DNA of 64,000 nt from Nocardiopsis sp. ATB16-24 (GTDB lineage: Bacteria > Actinomycetota > Actinomycetes > Streptosporangiales > Streptosporangiaceae). The DNA lies in assembly GCF_030271535.1 (NCBI RefSeq), contig NZ_JASCXJ010000019.1, positions 1 to 64,000 on the forward strand, in the 5' to 3' direction. The notes under the pieces are model-generated. The model was given only the letters and a program-made list of their open reading frames with translations, was not told the DNA's origin and did no database searches. Position 1 is the first letter of the stretch, and every line of letters starts with the position of its first letter. The position numbers and the translations under genes are program-made. Below, one piece after another: positions 18,389 through 26,411 of the stretch.

Positions 18389-18744
18389 TCACTGAGCTCC
18401 GGCAGGTTGGTCACCTCGGTGAGGCGTTCCCCGTCGCTCGTCACCATCTGCACGAGCAACCGTCGGGCGGCCACCAGGAAATCGGCGACCTCCGGCCAGG
18501 CGAGCCGGTAGTGGACATAACTTCCACGTCGTTCGGACACCACCAGCCGGTGCCGTCGTAGTACCGCGAGGTGTTGCGACAGGTGGGAGGCCTCCAGGCC
18601 CGTGTCCTCCAGCAGTTCCGCCACGGTGTGCTCGCGCCCGTCGGAGAGCACCTCCAGTACCCGCACCCGGAACGGGTGCGACAGTCCTTTGAAGAGTCCG
18701 GCCTTCACCTCGTAGAGCGGCCGTTGACCTTGATTAAATGGCAT
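18385..18744 (-). CDS. ArsR-family winged-helix repressor (119 aa)
   Basis: A small winged-helix regulator. The fold runs from GLSHPFRVRVLEVLSDG through the recognition helix region LEASHLSQHLAVLRRH to a wing RRGSYVHYRL. The classic ELCVCDL metal site is absent and no Cys occurs, so the inducer may not be a thiophilic metal. It is the first gene of a two-gene operon with the SulP transporter. An inverted repeat overlaps its start codon and a consensus-like -10, implying autorepression. Confidence 0.88.
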   Translation of the reverse strand: MPFNQGQRPLYEVKAGLFKGLSHPFRVRVLEVLSDGREHTVAELLEDTGLEASHLSQHLAVLRRHRLVVSERRGSYVHYRLAWPEVADFLVAARRLLVQMVTSDGERLTEVTNLPELSE

Positions 18745-18782
18745 GATGAAATCATCATATCAACGGTCGTGCGGAGAGTCAT
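18743..18782 (-). promoter_or_regulatory. Promoter and operator of the ArsR-SulP operon
   Basis: Perfect 7-bp arms ATGATGA (18743-18749) and TCATCAT (18752-18758) flank a 2-base spacer and overlap the arsR start codon (18744-18742). On the minus strand a TATGAT -10 lies at 18759-18754 and ATGACT (-35-like) at 18782-18777, 17 bases apart. The -10 ends 9 bases before the ATG, so the mRNA would be nearly or fully leaderless. The operator covers the -10 and start, a layout expected for autorepression. Confidence 0.6.
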
Positions 18783-18864
18783 GGGATTGTGACGCATCTC
18801 AAGGGCCGAGATCTCATGGGGCCGATCGAGGTGAGAAGGCCTGGGAACGCGAGGTGCCCGGATG

Positions 18865-20760
18865 CTACGTCGAGTACGTCCCGGTCCTCGGCCCGCTCCG
18901 GTCCGCGTGAGAGCCGGTGGAGGAGGACGGAGCGACCTCGCGGTGCACCCGTAGGGCGCGCAACGCGCTGAGGATGGCGACCAGGTCGACGACCTCCTGC
19001 AGCAGCGCACCGACGACGGCGGGCAGATGGCCGAACGCCGCCACCAGCATCAGGCCGACCGAGATGACGATGCCCGCCCAGATGGACTGCAGGGCGATAC
19101 GTACGGTGCGCCTGCCCACATGCACCACGTCCGCGACCCGGCCGATGTCGTCGGAGGTGATCACCGCCGAGGCCGACTCGCTCGCGGCGGTCGCTCCGCG
19201 CCCGGCCATCGCGATCCCCACGTCGGCCGCCGCCAGCACCGGGGCGTCGTTGATGCCGTCCCCGACCATCAGCACCGGCTTCGGCTCCATGCCCCCGACG
19301 ATCTCCACCTTGGTCTGAGGTGTGGTCTCCGCGTGCACCTGTGGGATGCCGGCCTTACGCGCGACCGACTCCGCCGTCGAGACCACGTCGCCGGTGACCA
19401 TCGCCATGGTTTCCACGCCCTGGCTCCTGAGCCGGTCCACCGTGGCGGCGGCGTTGTGACGCAAGGGGTCGGACAACACGATCACCCCGGCCAGGCGGTC
19501 GTCCGCCGAGACGTACACCGCGGTCTCTCCCGCGCGCAGCTCGGCCCGTTCCAGACCACCGATGGCCTGCTGGATGAACGCCGGTTTGCCCACACGAACC
19601 TCGGTGCCCTCTTCCAGGACGGCCCGCACCCCGTTGGTGGCGACCTCCTCGGCCGACTCCACGCCGGGAAGCTCCAGCCCCAGCCGCCGAGCCTGAGCGA
19701 TGATCGGACCGGCGAAGACGTGCACGGAGTACCCTTCGGCGGCGGCCGCCAACCGCAGCGTCTCCTCGGACGACAGGGCACCGGAGCGGATGTCCACCAC
19801 CCTGGGCTCACCACGGGTGAGGGTGCCGGTCTTGTCGAAGGCGGCCGAGCGCACCCGGGCCAGGGATTCCAGGGAGCCCCCCTCCTTGACGATCACGTTC
19901 AGCCGCGCCGCCGAACTCATACCGCCCATGAACGCCACCGGCGCCGCGATCAGCAACGGGCACGGGGTGGCGACGACGAGGACCTCCGCGAAGCGGGTCG
20001 GGTCCCCGCTGAAATACCAGGCCAGTCCGGCGATCGTCAGCGACACGATGGTGAAGGGCACCGCGTAGCGATCCGCCAGCCGGACCATGGGAGCCCGTGA
20101 CTCCACCGCCTCCCGTACCAGTCGCACGATCGAGGCGTAGTGGGAGTCCTCCGCGGTCGCCGCGGCGCGAAGAGTGAAGGTCTCGGTGCTGTTCACCGTT
20201 CCGGACAACACCGATTCCCCCTGGGAGTAGGTGACCGGCATCGGTTCACCGGTCACGGAGGACTCATCGATCACCGCCCGCTCGGACACCAGGACGCCGT
20301 CCACCGGGATCACCTCCCCCGAACGCACCACCAGCAGGTCGTCGACAGCGATGTCGCCGACCGCCACACGTTCCACGTCAGAGGTGACGGGGTCGATCCG
20401 TTGGGCGAACGCGGGGGCGCGGTCGAGCAGGGTGTCCAGTTCACGACCGGCGCGATGGGCCGCCCAGTCTTCGAGAGCCTCTCCGCCGGTGAGCATCAGC
20501 ACGATGATGAGCCCGGCGATGTACTCGCCGACCAGCACAGTGGCGATCATGGCGACGACGGCGAGGACGTCCAGGCCCCAGTGCCCGGCCATGAGGTCCT
20601 TGACCATGTCCCACGCGGTCACGACGATGACGAAGCCGATGGCGACGATCGCCAGAACACTCACCGCGGTGGTCTGACCCAGCGCCGTGAGGACCAAGGC
20701 GGCGATGAGGGCGGCCACCGCCCCCAGGACCAAAGGCTGACCGCGAAGGAAACGCAACAC
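18865..20760 (-). CDS. P1B-type heavy-metal translocating ATPase (631 aa)
   Basis: Motifs in order: actuator TGEP (about 173), a membrane TPCP at about 270 in place of the usual CPC, phosphorylation DKTGT (about 315) and hinge GDGINDAP (about 525). There is no N-terminal HMA or Cys/His-rich metal-binding domain. The TPC-type signature marks a divergent P1B group reported for metals such as Ni, Fe or Mn rather than classical Cu or Zn pumps; the substrate is uncertain. The GTG start has AGGGGGG upstream. It lies upstream of the arsR gene on the same strand but is separated from it by the arsR promoter. Confidence 0.88.
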   Translation of the reverse strand: MLRFLRGQPLVLGAVAALIAALVLTALGQTTAVSVLAIVAIGFVIVVTAWDMVKDLMAGHWGLDVLAVVAMIATVLVGEYIAGLIIVLMLTGGEALEDWAAHRAGRELDTLLDRAPAFAQRIDPVTSDVERVAVGDIAVDDLLVVRSGEVIPVDGVLVSERAVIDESSVTGEPMPVTYSQGESVLSGTVNSTETFTLRAAATAEDSHYASIVRLVREAVESRAPMVRLADRYAVPFTIVSLTIAGLAWYFSGDPTRFAEVLVVATPCPLLIAAPVAFMGGMSSAARLNVIVKEGGSLESLARVRSAAFDKTGTLTRGEPRVVDIRSGALSSEETLRLAAAAEGYSVHVFAGPIIAQARRLGLELPGVESAEEVATNGVRAVLEEGTEVRVGKPAFIQQAIGGLERAELRAGETAVYVSADDRLAGVIVLSDPLRHNAAATVDRLRSQGVETMAMVTGDVVSTAESVARKAGIPQVHAETTPQTKVEIVGGMEPKPVLMVGDGINDAPVLAAADVGIAMAGRGATAASESASAVITSDDIGRVADVVHVGRRTVRIALQSIWAGIVISVGLMLVAAFGHLPAVVGALLQEVVDLVAILSALRALRVHREVAPSSSTGSHADRSGPRTGTYST

Positions 20761-20894
20761 CTTCCCACCCCCCTTTGGAGTGTAGGCCGGGCCTCCGGCG
20801 CACCTCCGGTGACGGGGCGGGTCCGTAGAGCCGCCCCGGAGGAACGGGGCCCGGAGCGGGCCGGAACCCCGTGGCAGGAGGAGACCCCCTCCCT

Positions 20895-21964
20895 CTACCC
20901 GGCCCCGGGCGAGCGTTTCCCGGCGCGGGTCGACACCCCGTCTCGGTGCGACCCGAGCGCGATGTGCGCGGACAGCGCCCGCAGGAACGCGGGGGCGTCG
21001 AAGATCTCGCCCGCGGAGGCCGCACCGGTGGTCTTGACCCGCCCGGTGAGGATGCGGTGGACCGCCTCCACCGCCAGCGGAGCTGTGACCGCGTAGATGT
21101 CCCGGCCGCGGGCCGAAGCCCGCCGGTCCCTGCCGCCGGCCCGCACGACGACGTCGACGACGAAGGTCTGCGCGGACCGGCCGCGCTCGTCGGCCGGGGC
21201 CGGCGGCGGCGTTCCGGGGCCGACAGCTCCTCGGCGGCCTCGACCGTCATGTGCGCACGCACCTCGGGAACGGCCAGGTGGCGGGGGATCGTGACGGACT
21301 CGGCCATCGTGAACCCGCCGACGACGGCCCTGGTGCCCATGGGATCCGGGAACGTCCACTCCAGGAGGGACCGGGGGCCGTAGAGGTACTCCATCCGACC
21401 GCCGGTGTGGAGGACGCGCCGGCCGCCCCGCCGCTGTTGGGACACCCGGCCCGCGACGCGGGTTCCGGCCGTGGGGTGCCAACCGCTCAGCCCGTACGCG
21501 ACGTGCACCTCGTCGGCCCTCTTCCAGTCCCCCGTCGCCGTCACGGCCAACAGGTCGCCGAGAGCACCGAAGAACGCCATCGCGGGCACTACCGCCACCC
21601 CCGCGGCACGGGCGCGGTCCGTGAAGCGCGCGAACGTGTCGAGGTTGGCCTCGATCTCGGCCGCCACGTCCACGTACGGGATGCCCGCGCGCAACGCCGC
21701 CTCGACCACGGGGACGGCGGTCACGGCGAAGGGGCCGGCGCAGTCGACCACGGCCGCCGTGCCTTCCAAGGCGCGGTCGAGCGAGGACGGGGCGTCGGTC
21801 GACGCCGTCCGAAGGGCGAGGTCGGGTGTCCCCAGCGCCCGCAGCCTGCGCCCGTCACGGCCGACGAGGACGGGGACGTACCCGCGGTCGCGCAACTCCG
21901 CCGTCACGAGCCGCCCGGTGTGCCCGTAGGCACCGAACACGGCAACCACAGGTCCCGGTTCCAC
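20895..21964 (-). pseudogene. Saccharopine-dehydrogenase-like NAD(P)-binding protein, frameshifted
   Basis: The frame from the ATG at 21964 begins with a Rossmann motif VAVFGAYGHTGRLV. It matches NADP-binding reductases of the saccharopine dehydrogenase/trans-enoyl-reductase type up to about residue 250 (VEAAEELSAPE). The similarity then continues in another frame (AQTFVVDVVV, DIYAVTAPLAVEAVHRIL) to a TAG at 20895. The two frames are offset as if one base were missing in a GC-rich run near 21190-21220. This may be a real mutation or a sequencing error. The gene is divergent from the GlxA-type regulator, which may control it. Confidence 0.75.
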
Positions 21965-22030
21965 CGGTTCTCCTCACCGCTTGAATGGTCCACGGAAAGA
22001 TCATGTCGCCGACCGCCGAGCCGCACCAGT

Positions 22031-22063
22031 GTCCGGAACGACACGATGCGTACAATTCCGGAC
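22031..22063 (+). promoter_or_regulatory. Operator and -10 of the GlxA-type regulator
   Basis: Perfect 8-bp arms GTCCGGAA (22031-22038) and TTCCGGAC (22056-22063) end immediately before the ATG at 22064. A TACAAT -10 sits at 22051-22056, 7 bases before the ATG, implying a leaderless mRNA. The repeat covers the core promoter, which suggests autoregulation and possible control of the divergent reductase gene. Confidence 0.6.
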
Positions 22064-23017
22064 ATGCCTACGGTCGCGCTGGTCGTCACCGACGGGATGC
22101 TGCACTTCGAGCTTTCCATGGCCCACGAGGTCTTCGGCGCAGACCTATCTGGGAGGGTCGATCCCTGGTACGACGTCGCCCTCTGCGGACCCGGCACCGC
22201 AAGGATCGGTCGGTTCCTCATGGAGCCGGACCACGGACTCGACCGGCTGGCACATGCCGACACGGTGATCGTGCCCGGGTGGGCCGATGTGGACGAACAC
22301 CCGCCGACCGACATGGTCGACGCTGTGCGCGCGGCCCATGACGCGGGCGCACGGGTGGCCTCCCTCTGCACGGGCGCGTTCGTTCTCGCCGCGGCGGGCC
22401 TCCTGGACGGACGGCGCGCGACCACGCACTGGGCCCACACCGAGGCCCTGGCCTCTCGCTACCCGCGGGTAGAGGTCGACCCCGGGGTGCTCTACGTCGA
22501 CAGCGGCAGAGTACTCACCTCCGCGGGCAAGGCCGCGGCGATGGACCTGTGCCTGCACCTGGTCCGGCTCGACCACGGCTCGGCGGTCGCCAACACCGTC
22601 GCCCGCCGGCTGGTCGTGCCCCCTCACCGGCCCGGTGGGCAGGCGCAGTTCGTTGTCGCCCCGGTCCCCGCCCAGGACGGCCACCCCCTGGCCGAGCTGT
22701 TCCCCTGGGTGATGGAACGGCTGGACCAGCCGCTCACGGTGGAGGACCTGGCCCGCCGGGCGAACATGAGCTCGCGCAACCTGGGCCGCCATTTCAGGGC
22801 GATGACCGGCACCACGCCCCTGCAGTGGCTGCTGGCGCAGCGGATCCGTCGCGCCCAGGAGCTGCTCGGGACCACCGGGGACGGCGTGGAGGCCATCGCG
22901 GCCGCTGTCGGCATGGGTACCGCCACGACGTTACGCCGGCACTTCGGCCGCGACGTCGGTGTGCCTCCCGACGTGTACCGCCGCACTTTCCGCGACCGGA
23001 CACCCCGTCAGGGGTGA
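22064..23017 (+). CDS. GlxA-type AraC-family regulator with DJ-1/PfpI domain (317 aa)
   Basis: The N-terminal half is a DJ-1/PfpI (glutamine-amidotransferase-like) sensor domain with the SLCTGAFVLAAAGLLDGRR nucleophile-elbow signature, including the Cys. The C-terminal 100 residues form an AraC double helix-turn-helix (LARRANMSSRNLGRHF and AIAAAVGMGTATTLRRHF). The ATG at 22064 is preferred over one at 22046 because the TACAAT -10 and operator end directly before it. Family members usually activate adjacent catabolic or detoxification genes; the divergent reductase is the likely target. Confidence 0.9.
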   Translation: MPTVALVVTDGMLHFELSMAHEVFGADLSGRVDPWYDVALCGPGTARIGRFLMEPDHGLDRLAHADTVIVPGWADVDEHPPTDMVDAVRAAHDAGARVASLCTGAFVLAAAGLLDGRRATTHWAHTEALASRYPRVEVDPGVLYVDSGRVLTSAGKAAAMDLCLHLVRLDHGSAVANTVARRLVVPPHRPGGQAQFVVAPVPAQDGHPLAELFPWVMERLDQPLTVEDLARRANMSSRNLGRHFRAMTGTTPLQWLLAQRIRRAQELLGTTGDGVEAIAAAVGMGTATTLRRHFGRDVGVPPDVYRRTFRDRTPRQG

Positions 23018-23089
23018 GGTGTGCCCCGTCCGGCCGGGCACGGAGACGGGCGAGTCCGCCCTATCCGGGCACGCAGCCTCCGGGATGGT

Positions 23090-23102
23090 TAGTGTCGGGG
23101 GC
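23090..23102 (+). promoter_or_regulatory. Candidate -10 for a leaderless NUDIX mRNA
   Basis: TAGTGT at 23090-23095 fits the TAnnnT consensus and ends 7 bases before the ATG at 23103. There is no ribosome site in between, so leaderless transcription is inferred. No clear -35 is seen. Confidence 0.4.
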
Positions 23103-23573
23103 ATGGCTTTCGATCCCACGGCGTCCTTCGCCCGCCCCCGCGTCGCCTCCGGCGCCCTGTTCTTCGACGATCTCGGTCGAGTGATGATGGTGGTCCCCTC
23201 CTACAAGGACCACCTGGACCTCCCCGGCGGATTCATGGAACACGGCGAGACACCGACCCAGGCCGTGGCACGCGAGGTGAAGGAGGAACTGGGGATCACT
23301 CCGCCGATCGGGCGGCTCCTGGTCGTGGACTGGGCACCCACCCCCGCCGAGGGCGACAAACAGCTGTTCGTCTTCGACGGGGGAGTGCTCGACAAGGGTT
23401 GGTTGGACCGCATCGTCCTCGACCCCTCCGAACTGACCGACTACGCCTTCCACGACGTGGCCTCGATCCCCGGGGCGACGATCCCCCGCCTCGCGCGTCG
23501 GATCGACCAGGCGGTACGCGCCCGTCAGGAGGGAACGACCCTCTACCTGGAGGACGGCGTGCCCGTCCGGTAG
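23103..23573 (+). CDS. NUDIX hydrolase (156 aa)
   Basis: A single NUDIX domain with a complete NUDIX box, from GGFMEHGETPTQAVAREVKE through ELGI, at residues 42-65. Family members hydrolyse nucleoside diphosphates linked to another moiety, with Mg2+ bound by the REVKEE glutamates. The substrate cannot be deduced. The ATG at 23103 is chosen because a TAGTGT -10 lies 7 bases upstream. It stands alone between the GlxA-type regulator and a membrane protein gene. Confidence 0.88.
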   Translation: MAFDPTASFARPRVASGALFFDDLGRVMMVVPSYKDHLDLPGGFMEHGETPTQAVAREVKEELGITPPIGRLLVVDWAPTPAEGDKQLFVFDGGVLDKGWLDRIVLDPSELTDYAFHDVASIPGATIPRLARRIDQAVRARQEGTTLYLEDGVPVR

Positions 23574-23676
23574 GGGCCCCCTTCCGAGGGCGGGGTGCGG
23601 GAACCGCCGAGGCCCGCGTTAGGGTCGAAGCCCCTGCTACGACCGGTCGGTCCTCGACACCAGCGGAGGAACCAGG

Positions 23677-24177
23677 ATGGACGCCGCCGTCGACGCCGCC
23701 CAGTGGCACGACTTCGGTGTCGCGGTCATCGGCGCCAGTGCCGCGCTGGCCGGTCTGCTCGTGGTGGCGGTGTCCATCAACCTGCAGCCGATCCTGGCCA
23801 ACGAGGGACTACCCCGACGGGTCGTCCTGGCCCTGGTGACCTTGACGACGCCGTTGGTCTTCTCCGTGGTGCTGTTGATCCCCGCGATCTCGCCCACCGT
23901 GACGGGCTCCCTCCTACTGGCGGTGGGCCTTGGGAGCGGTCTCGTCCTCGGCGTGATCGTCGCGCCGTCCCACCGACCGCAGGAGCGTTCCCTGGTCCAG
24001 TGGCTGATCGCCCCCGTCCTTCCGGTGGTGCTGCTGGTGGGTTCGACCGTGCTGGCCGGTGTGGGGGTCCTCCTCGGGACGCTCGGCGGGCTCTACTGGC
24101 TTCCCGTCGCCGTCATCGCCTCGGTGCTCGGCGGGCTCACCCAGACCTGGGTGCTGCTCATCGAGATCCTGCGCTGA
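23677..24177 (+). CDS. Hypothetical multi-span membrane protein (166 aa)
   Basis: About five hydrophobic spans (residues 16-36, 47-70, 75-95, 108-128 and 132-158) with almost no loops and a short cytosolic-looking N-terminus MDAAVDAAQWHDFGV. GGAGGAA lies 6 bases before the ATG. The composition is that of small actinobacterial integral membrane proteins of unknown function; no transport motif is visible. It converges with the symporter gene. Confidence 0.75.
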   Translation: MDAAVDAAQWHDFGVAVIGASAALAGLLVVAVSINLQPILANEGLPRRVVLALVTLTTPLVFSVVLLIPAISPTVTGSLLLAVGLGSGLVLGVIVAPSHRPQERSLVQWLIAPVLPVVLLVGSTVLAGVGVLLGTLGGLYWLPVAVIASVLGGLTQTWVLLIEILR

Positions 24178-24205
24178 CCCGCGGGGAAGGCGGTGGGGCG
24201 TCGGG

Positions 24206-24220
24206 AGCCGCGTCGCGGCT
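24206..24220. terminator. Short hairpin between convergent genes
   Basis: AGCCGCG and CGCGGCT form a 7-bp stem with a single-base loop, placed 28 bases after the membrane-protein stop and directly before the symporter stop. It is weak and may act for both genes. Confidence 0.25.
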
Positions 24221-25207
24221 TCAGCGGGCCCGCACGCCGTCGCTCTCGGGATCGGCGGGAGCGATCCTGCGGGCGATCACCGCGCAGACGAAGAGCTGGA
24301 TCAGGTGGAAGATCATCAGCGGGAGCACGTACATCCCCACTTGCTCGGAGGGGAACAGCAAAATGGCCATGGGCAGCCCGCTCACCTGGCTCTTCTTCGA
24401 CCCGCAGAACAGCAGGACCACACGGTCGGCCCGCTCCAGACGCACCAGGCGACCGAGCACGGTGAACAGGGTGAGCACGACGGCCAGGAGCACGCACGAG
24501 ACCAGGATGACGACGAGCAACTGCGACGGCGGGACGATCTCCCACAGCCCCTGCGTCACGCCGGCGCTGAACGCCGCGTAGACCACGAGCAGCACCGACC
24601 CCTGGTCGACGACCGACACGACCGGCCTGTGCCTCTTCAACCACGGCCCGATCCGCCCGTGCAACAGCTGTCCGGCGAGGAAGGGGACCACGAGCTGCCC
24701 GAAGATCCCCAGCAGGGACTCGGCGGTGATCTCCACCGTCGACCCCAGCAGGATCGCGGCGAGCAGCGGGGTCAAGGCCACCCCGAGCACGTTGGAGATG
24801 GACGCCGAGCTGACGGCGAGGGCCACGTTGCCACGGGCGATCGAGGTGAAGGCGATCGAGGACTGCACGGTCGACGGCAGGATGCACAGGAACAGGAATC
24901 CCGTCGCCATCACCGGGCTCAACACCGACGAGGGCAGCGCCACGATCGCCAGGCCGAGGAGTGGGAAGACCAGGAACGTGCCGCCGAGCACGAGAAGCTG
25001 GAAGCGCCACCGGGAGAACCCGCGCCGGGTCTCCGCGGGGGAGAGCTTGGCCCCGTGGAGGAAGAACAGCAGACAGATCGCCACGACGGTGAGGTGGTCC
25101 AGCGCCTCCGCCGCCACCCCGCGGGCCGGCACCAGCGTCGCGACGACGGGCAGAAGCAGCAGCAGGAGCAGGAACGGATCCAGGAACCGGGGCAGACGGG
25201 TGAGCAT
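24221..25207 (-). CDS. Bile acid:sodium symporter-family protein (328 aa)
   Basis: An integral membrane protein with about nine to ten spans. It carries family hallmarks such as FFLHGAKLSPAETRRGF near residue 48 and the paired crossing helices LCILPSTVQSSIAFTSIARG. This matches the BASS/P7-like SBF_like branch, whose bacterial members export or import organic anions with Na+ or H+. The substrate is unknown. The gene is monocistronic and converges with the small membrane-protein gene. Confidence 0.85.
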   Translation of the reverse strand: MLTRLPRFLDPFLLLLLLLPVVATLVPARGVAAEALDHLTVVAICLLFFLHGAKLSPAETRRGFSRWRFQLLVLGGTFLVFPLLGLAIVALPSSVLSPVMATGFLFLCILPSTVQSSIAFTSIARGNVALAVSSASISNVLGVALTPLLAAILLGSTVEITAESLLGIFGQLVVPFLAGQLLHGRIGPWLKRHRPVVSVVDQGSVLLVVYAAFSAGVTQGLWEIVPPSQLLVVILVSCVLLAVVLTLFTVLGRLVRLERADRVVLLFCGSKKSQVSGLPMAILLFPSEQVGMYVLPLMIFHLIQLFVCAVIARRIAPADPESDGVRAR

Positions 25208-25397
25208 CCGTCCACTTTGCCCTCAGGGGGCTCACGGGAACAGAGTTAGGGAAGTGACGGTGTTCACTGGTCGGGATGACCTTCGGCACCGTGCCCCCTC
25301 CGGCGGAACGGGAGAGCGACGACGGCGTGGGAACGGAGATCCCGCTCGTGGTCGACCCCTCAGCCGTTCCCAGGCTCGAAGACGACGCCGGGAGGGG

Positions 25398-26411
25398 TCA
25401 CCGTGAGGGCGAGGACTCGTCGCGACGAAAGAGGAAGAGCCCGTACCGTGCCTCGGGATCCAGCCATCGGGTCCGCAGGTGAAAGCCGTGCGCCCCCACT
25501 TCCCGGGCGAGGCCCTCTTCGTCGAACTTCACCGAGTAGCCCACGTTGAGGAAGTGCCCGCGCGGAAGGTGCAGGGTGACCCCCAGCCCCGGTATCGACA
25601 CCGTCCGATCGGCGCGAGCGCGAAGACGCCCCTCCACCGTGGAGGTCTGAGTGTTGTAACAAGCGTCCGGAACGAAGTCGTCGAGCACGAAGTCGGCGCC
25701 GTAGAGGTCGTTGAGCCGGGTGAGGTAGTTGAGCCGGAAGTCGGCGAAGGCCGTGTACCCGACGGGATCGTTGTAGCAGCTCTCCAGGACCTCGGGACTC
25801 TTGTCCAGGTCGGCGGAGACCAGGAAGCTCTCACCCGGCTTCAGGGTGCGGGCGATCTCGTGGAGCAGGCCGTCCCGCTCCTCACGCGTGGCGTTGCCGA
25901 AGCTGCTCCCCAGGAAGATGACCGCCAGCGGCTCGCCGGTGTGGTCGCGCAGCCAGTCCAAAGCCGCCTCGTAGCGTCCCCACAGCCCGGTGACCTCCAG
26001 GTCGTCCAACTGCGAGCACAGCTCGGCGGCGCTGGAGCGCAACATGCCCTCGTCGACGTCGATCGGAAGGTACGTGGTCCGCCGTAGGCGCACACAGCTC
26101 TCCAGCAGCAACCGCATCTTCTTCGCGCTTCCGCTGCCCAGCTCCGCGATCCGTCCACCGGCCAGCAGCTCGGCGATCTCCGGCGAGTGGCGTTCCAACA
26201 GGGCGCGTTCCACACGGGTCAGGTAGTACGTGGGCAACTCGGTGATCTGCTCGAACAGGTCGGAGCCGACCGCGTCGTAGCCCAGCCAGGGCGGTAGGTG
26301 GGGCGGCGTCCGCCGAAGGCACTCGCGTACGACGTCCTCCTCCGGGATCTCCTCACCTCTGCCGGCGACGGGGAGGACACGGGCTCGCGTCGCCGGTCCG
26401 GGCGGGTTCAC
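25398..26411 (-). CDS. EgtD-like SAM-dependent methyltransferase with altered pocket (337 aa)
   Basis: The fold matches ergothioneine EgtD: LPTYYLTRVERALLERHSPE, a SAM motif ELGSGSAKK (90-98), IDVDEGML (117-124) and GSSFGN (168-173), keeping the substrate-binding Asn. Two residues that set histidine specificity in EgtD appear changed. The IEMRL Met is Gly261 in VEGRL, and the Glu of the ExSxKF motif is Gly291 in GYSVKF (Ser kept). Changes at these two sites reportedly switch EgtD toward tryptophan, so the substrate may not be histidine. The GTG start overlaps the upstream stop (GTGA). No egtA, egtB, egtC or egtE lies nearby. Alignment was by eye from memory. Confidence 0.82.
   Translation of the reverse strand: MNPPGPATRARVLPVAGRGEEIPEEDVVRECLRRTPPHLPPWLGYDAVGSDLFEQITELPTYYLTRVERALLERHSPEIAELLAGGRIAELGSGSAKKMRLLLESCVRLRRTTYLPIDVDEGMLRSSAAELCSQLDDLEVTGLWGRYEAALDWLRDHTGEPLAVIFLGSSFGNATREERDGLLHEIARTLKPGESFLVSADLDKSPEVLESCYNDPVGYTAFADFRLNYLTRLNDLYGADFVLDDFVPDACYNTQTSTVEGRLRARADRTVSIPGLGVTLHLPRGHFLNVGYSVKFDEEGLAREVGAHGFHLRTRWLDPEARYGLFLFRRDESSPSR

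Noticed and set aside
20441-20894. Continuation of the saccharopine-like frame into the P1B ATPase gene
   Set aside because: It runs antisense-frame through a clear ATPase coding region and has no similarity; the real C-terminus ends in the other frame at 20895.
25354-25399. GACCCCTC/GAGGGGTC arms considered as the EgtD-like terminator
   Set aside because: The inner arm overlaps the stop codon and the loop is 30 bases, too large to call with confidence.
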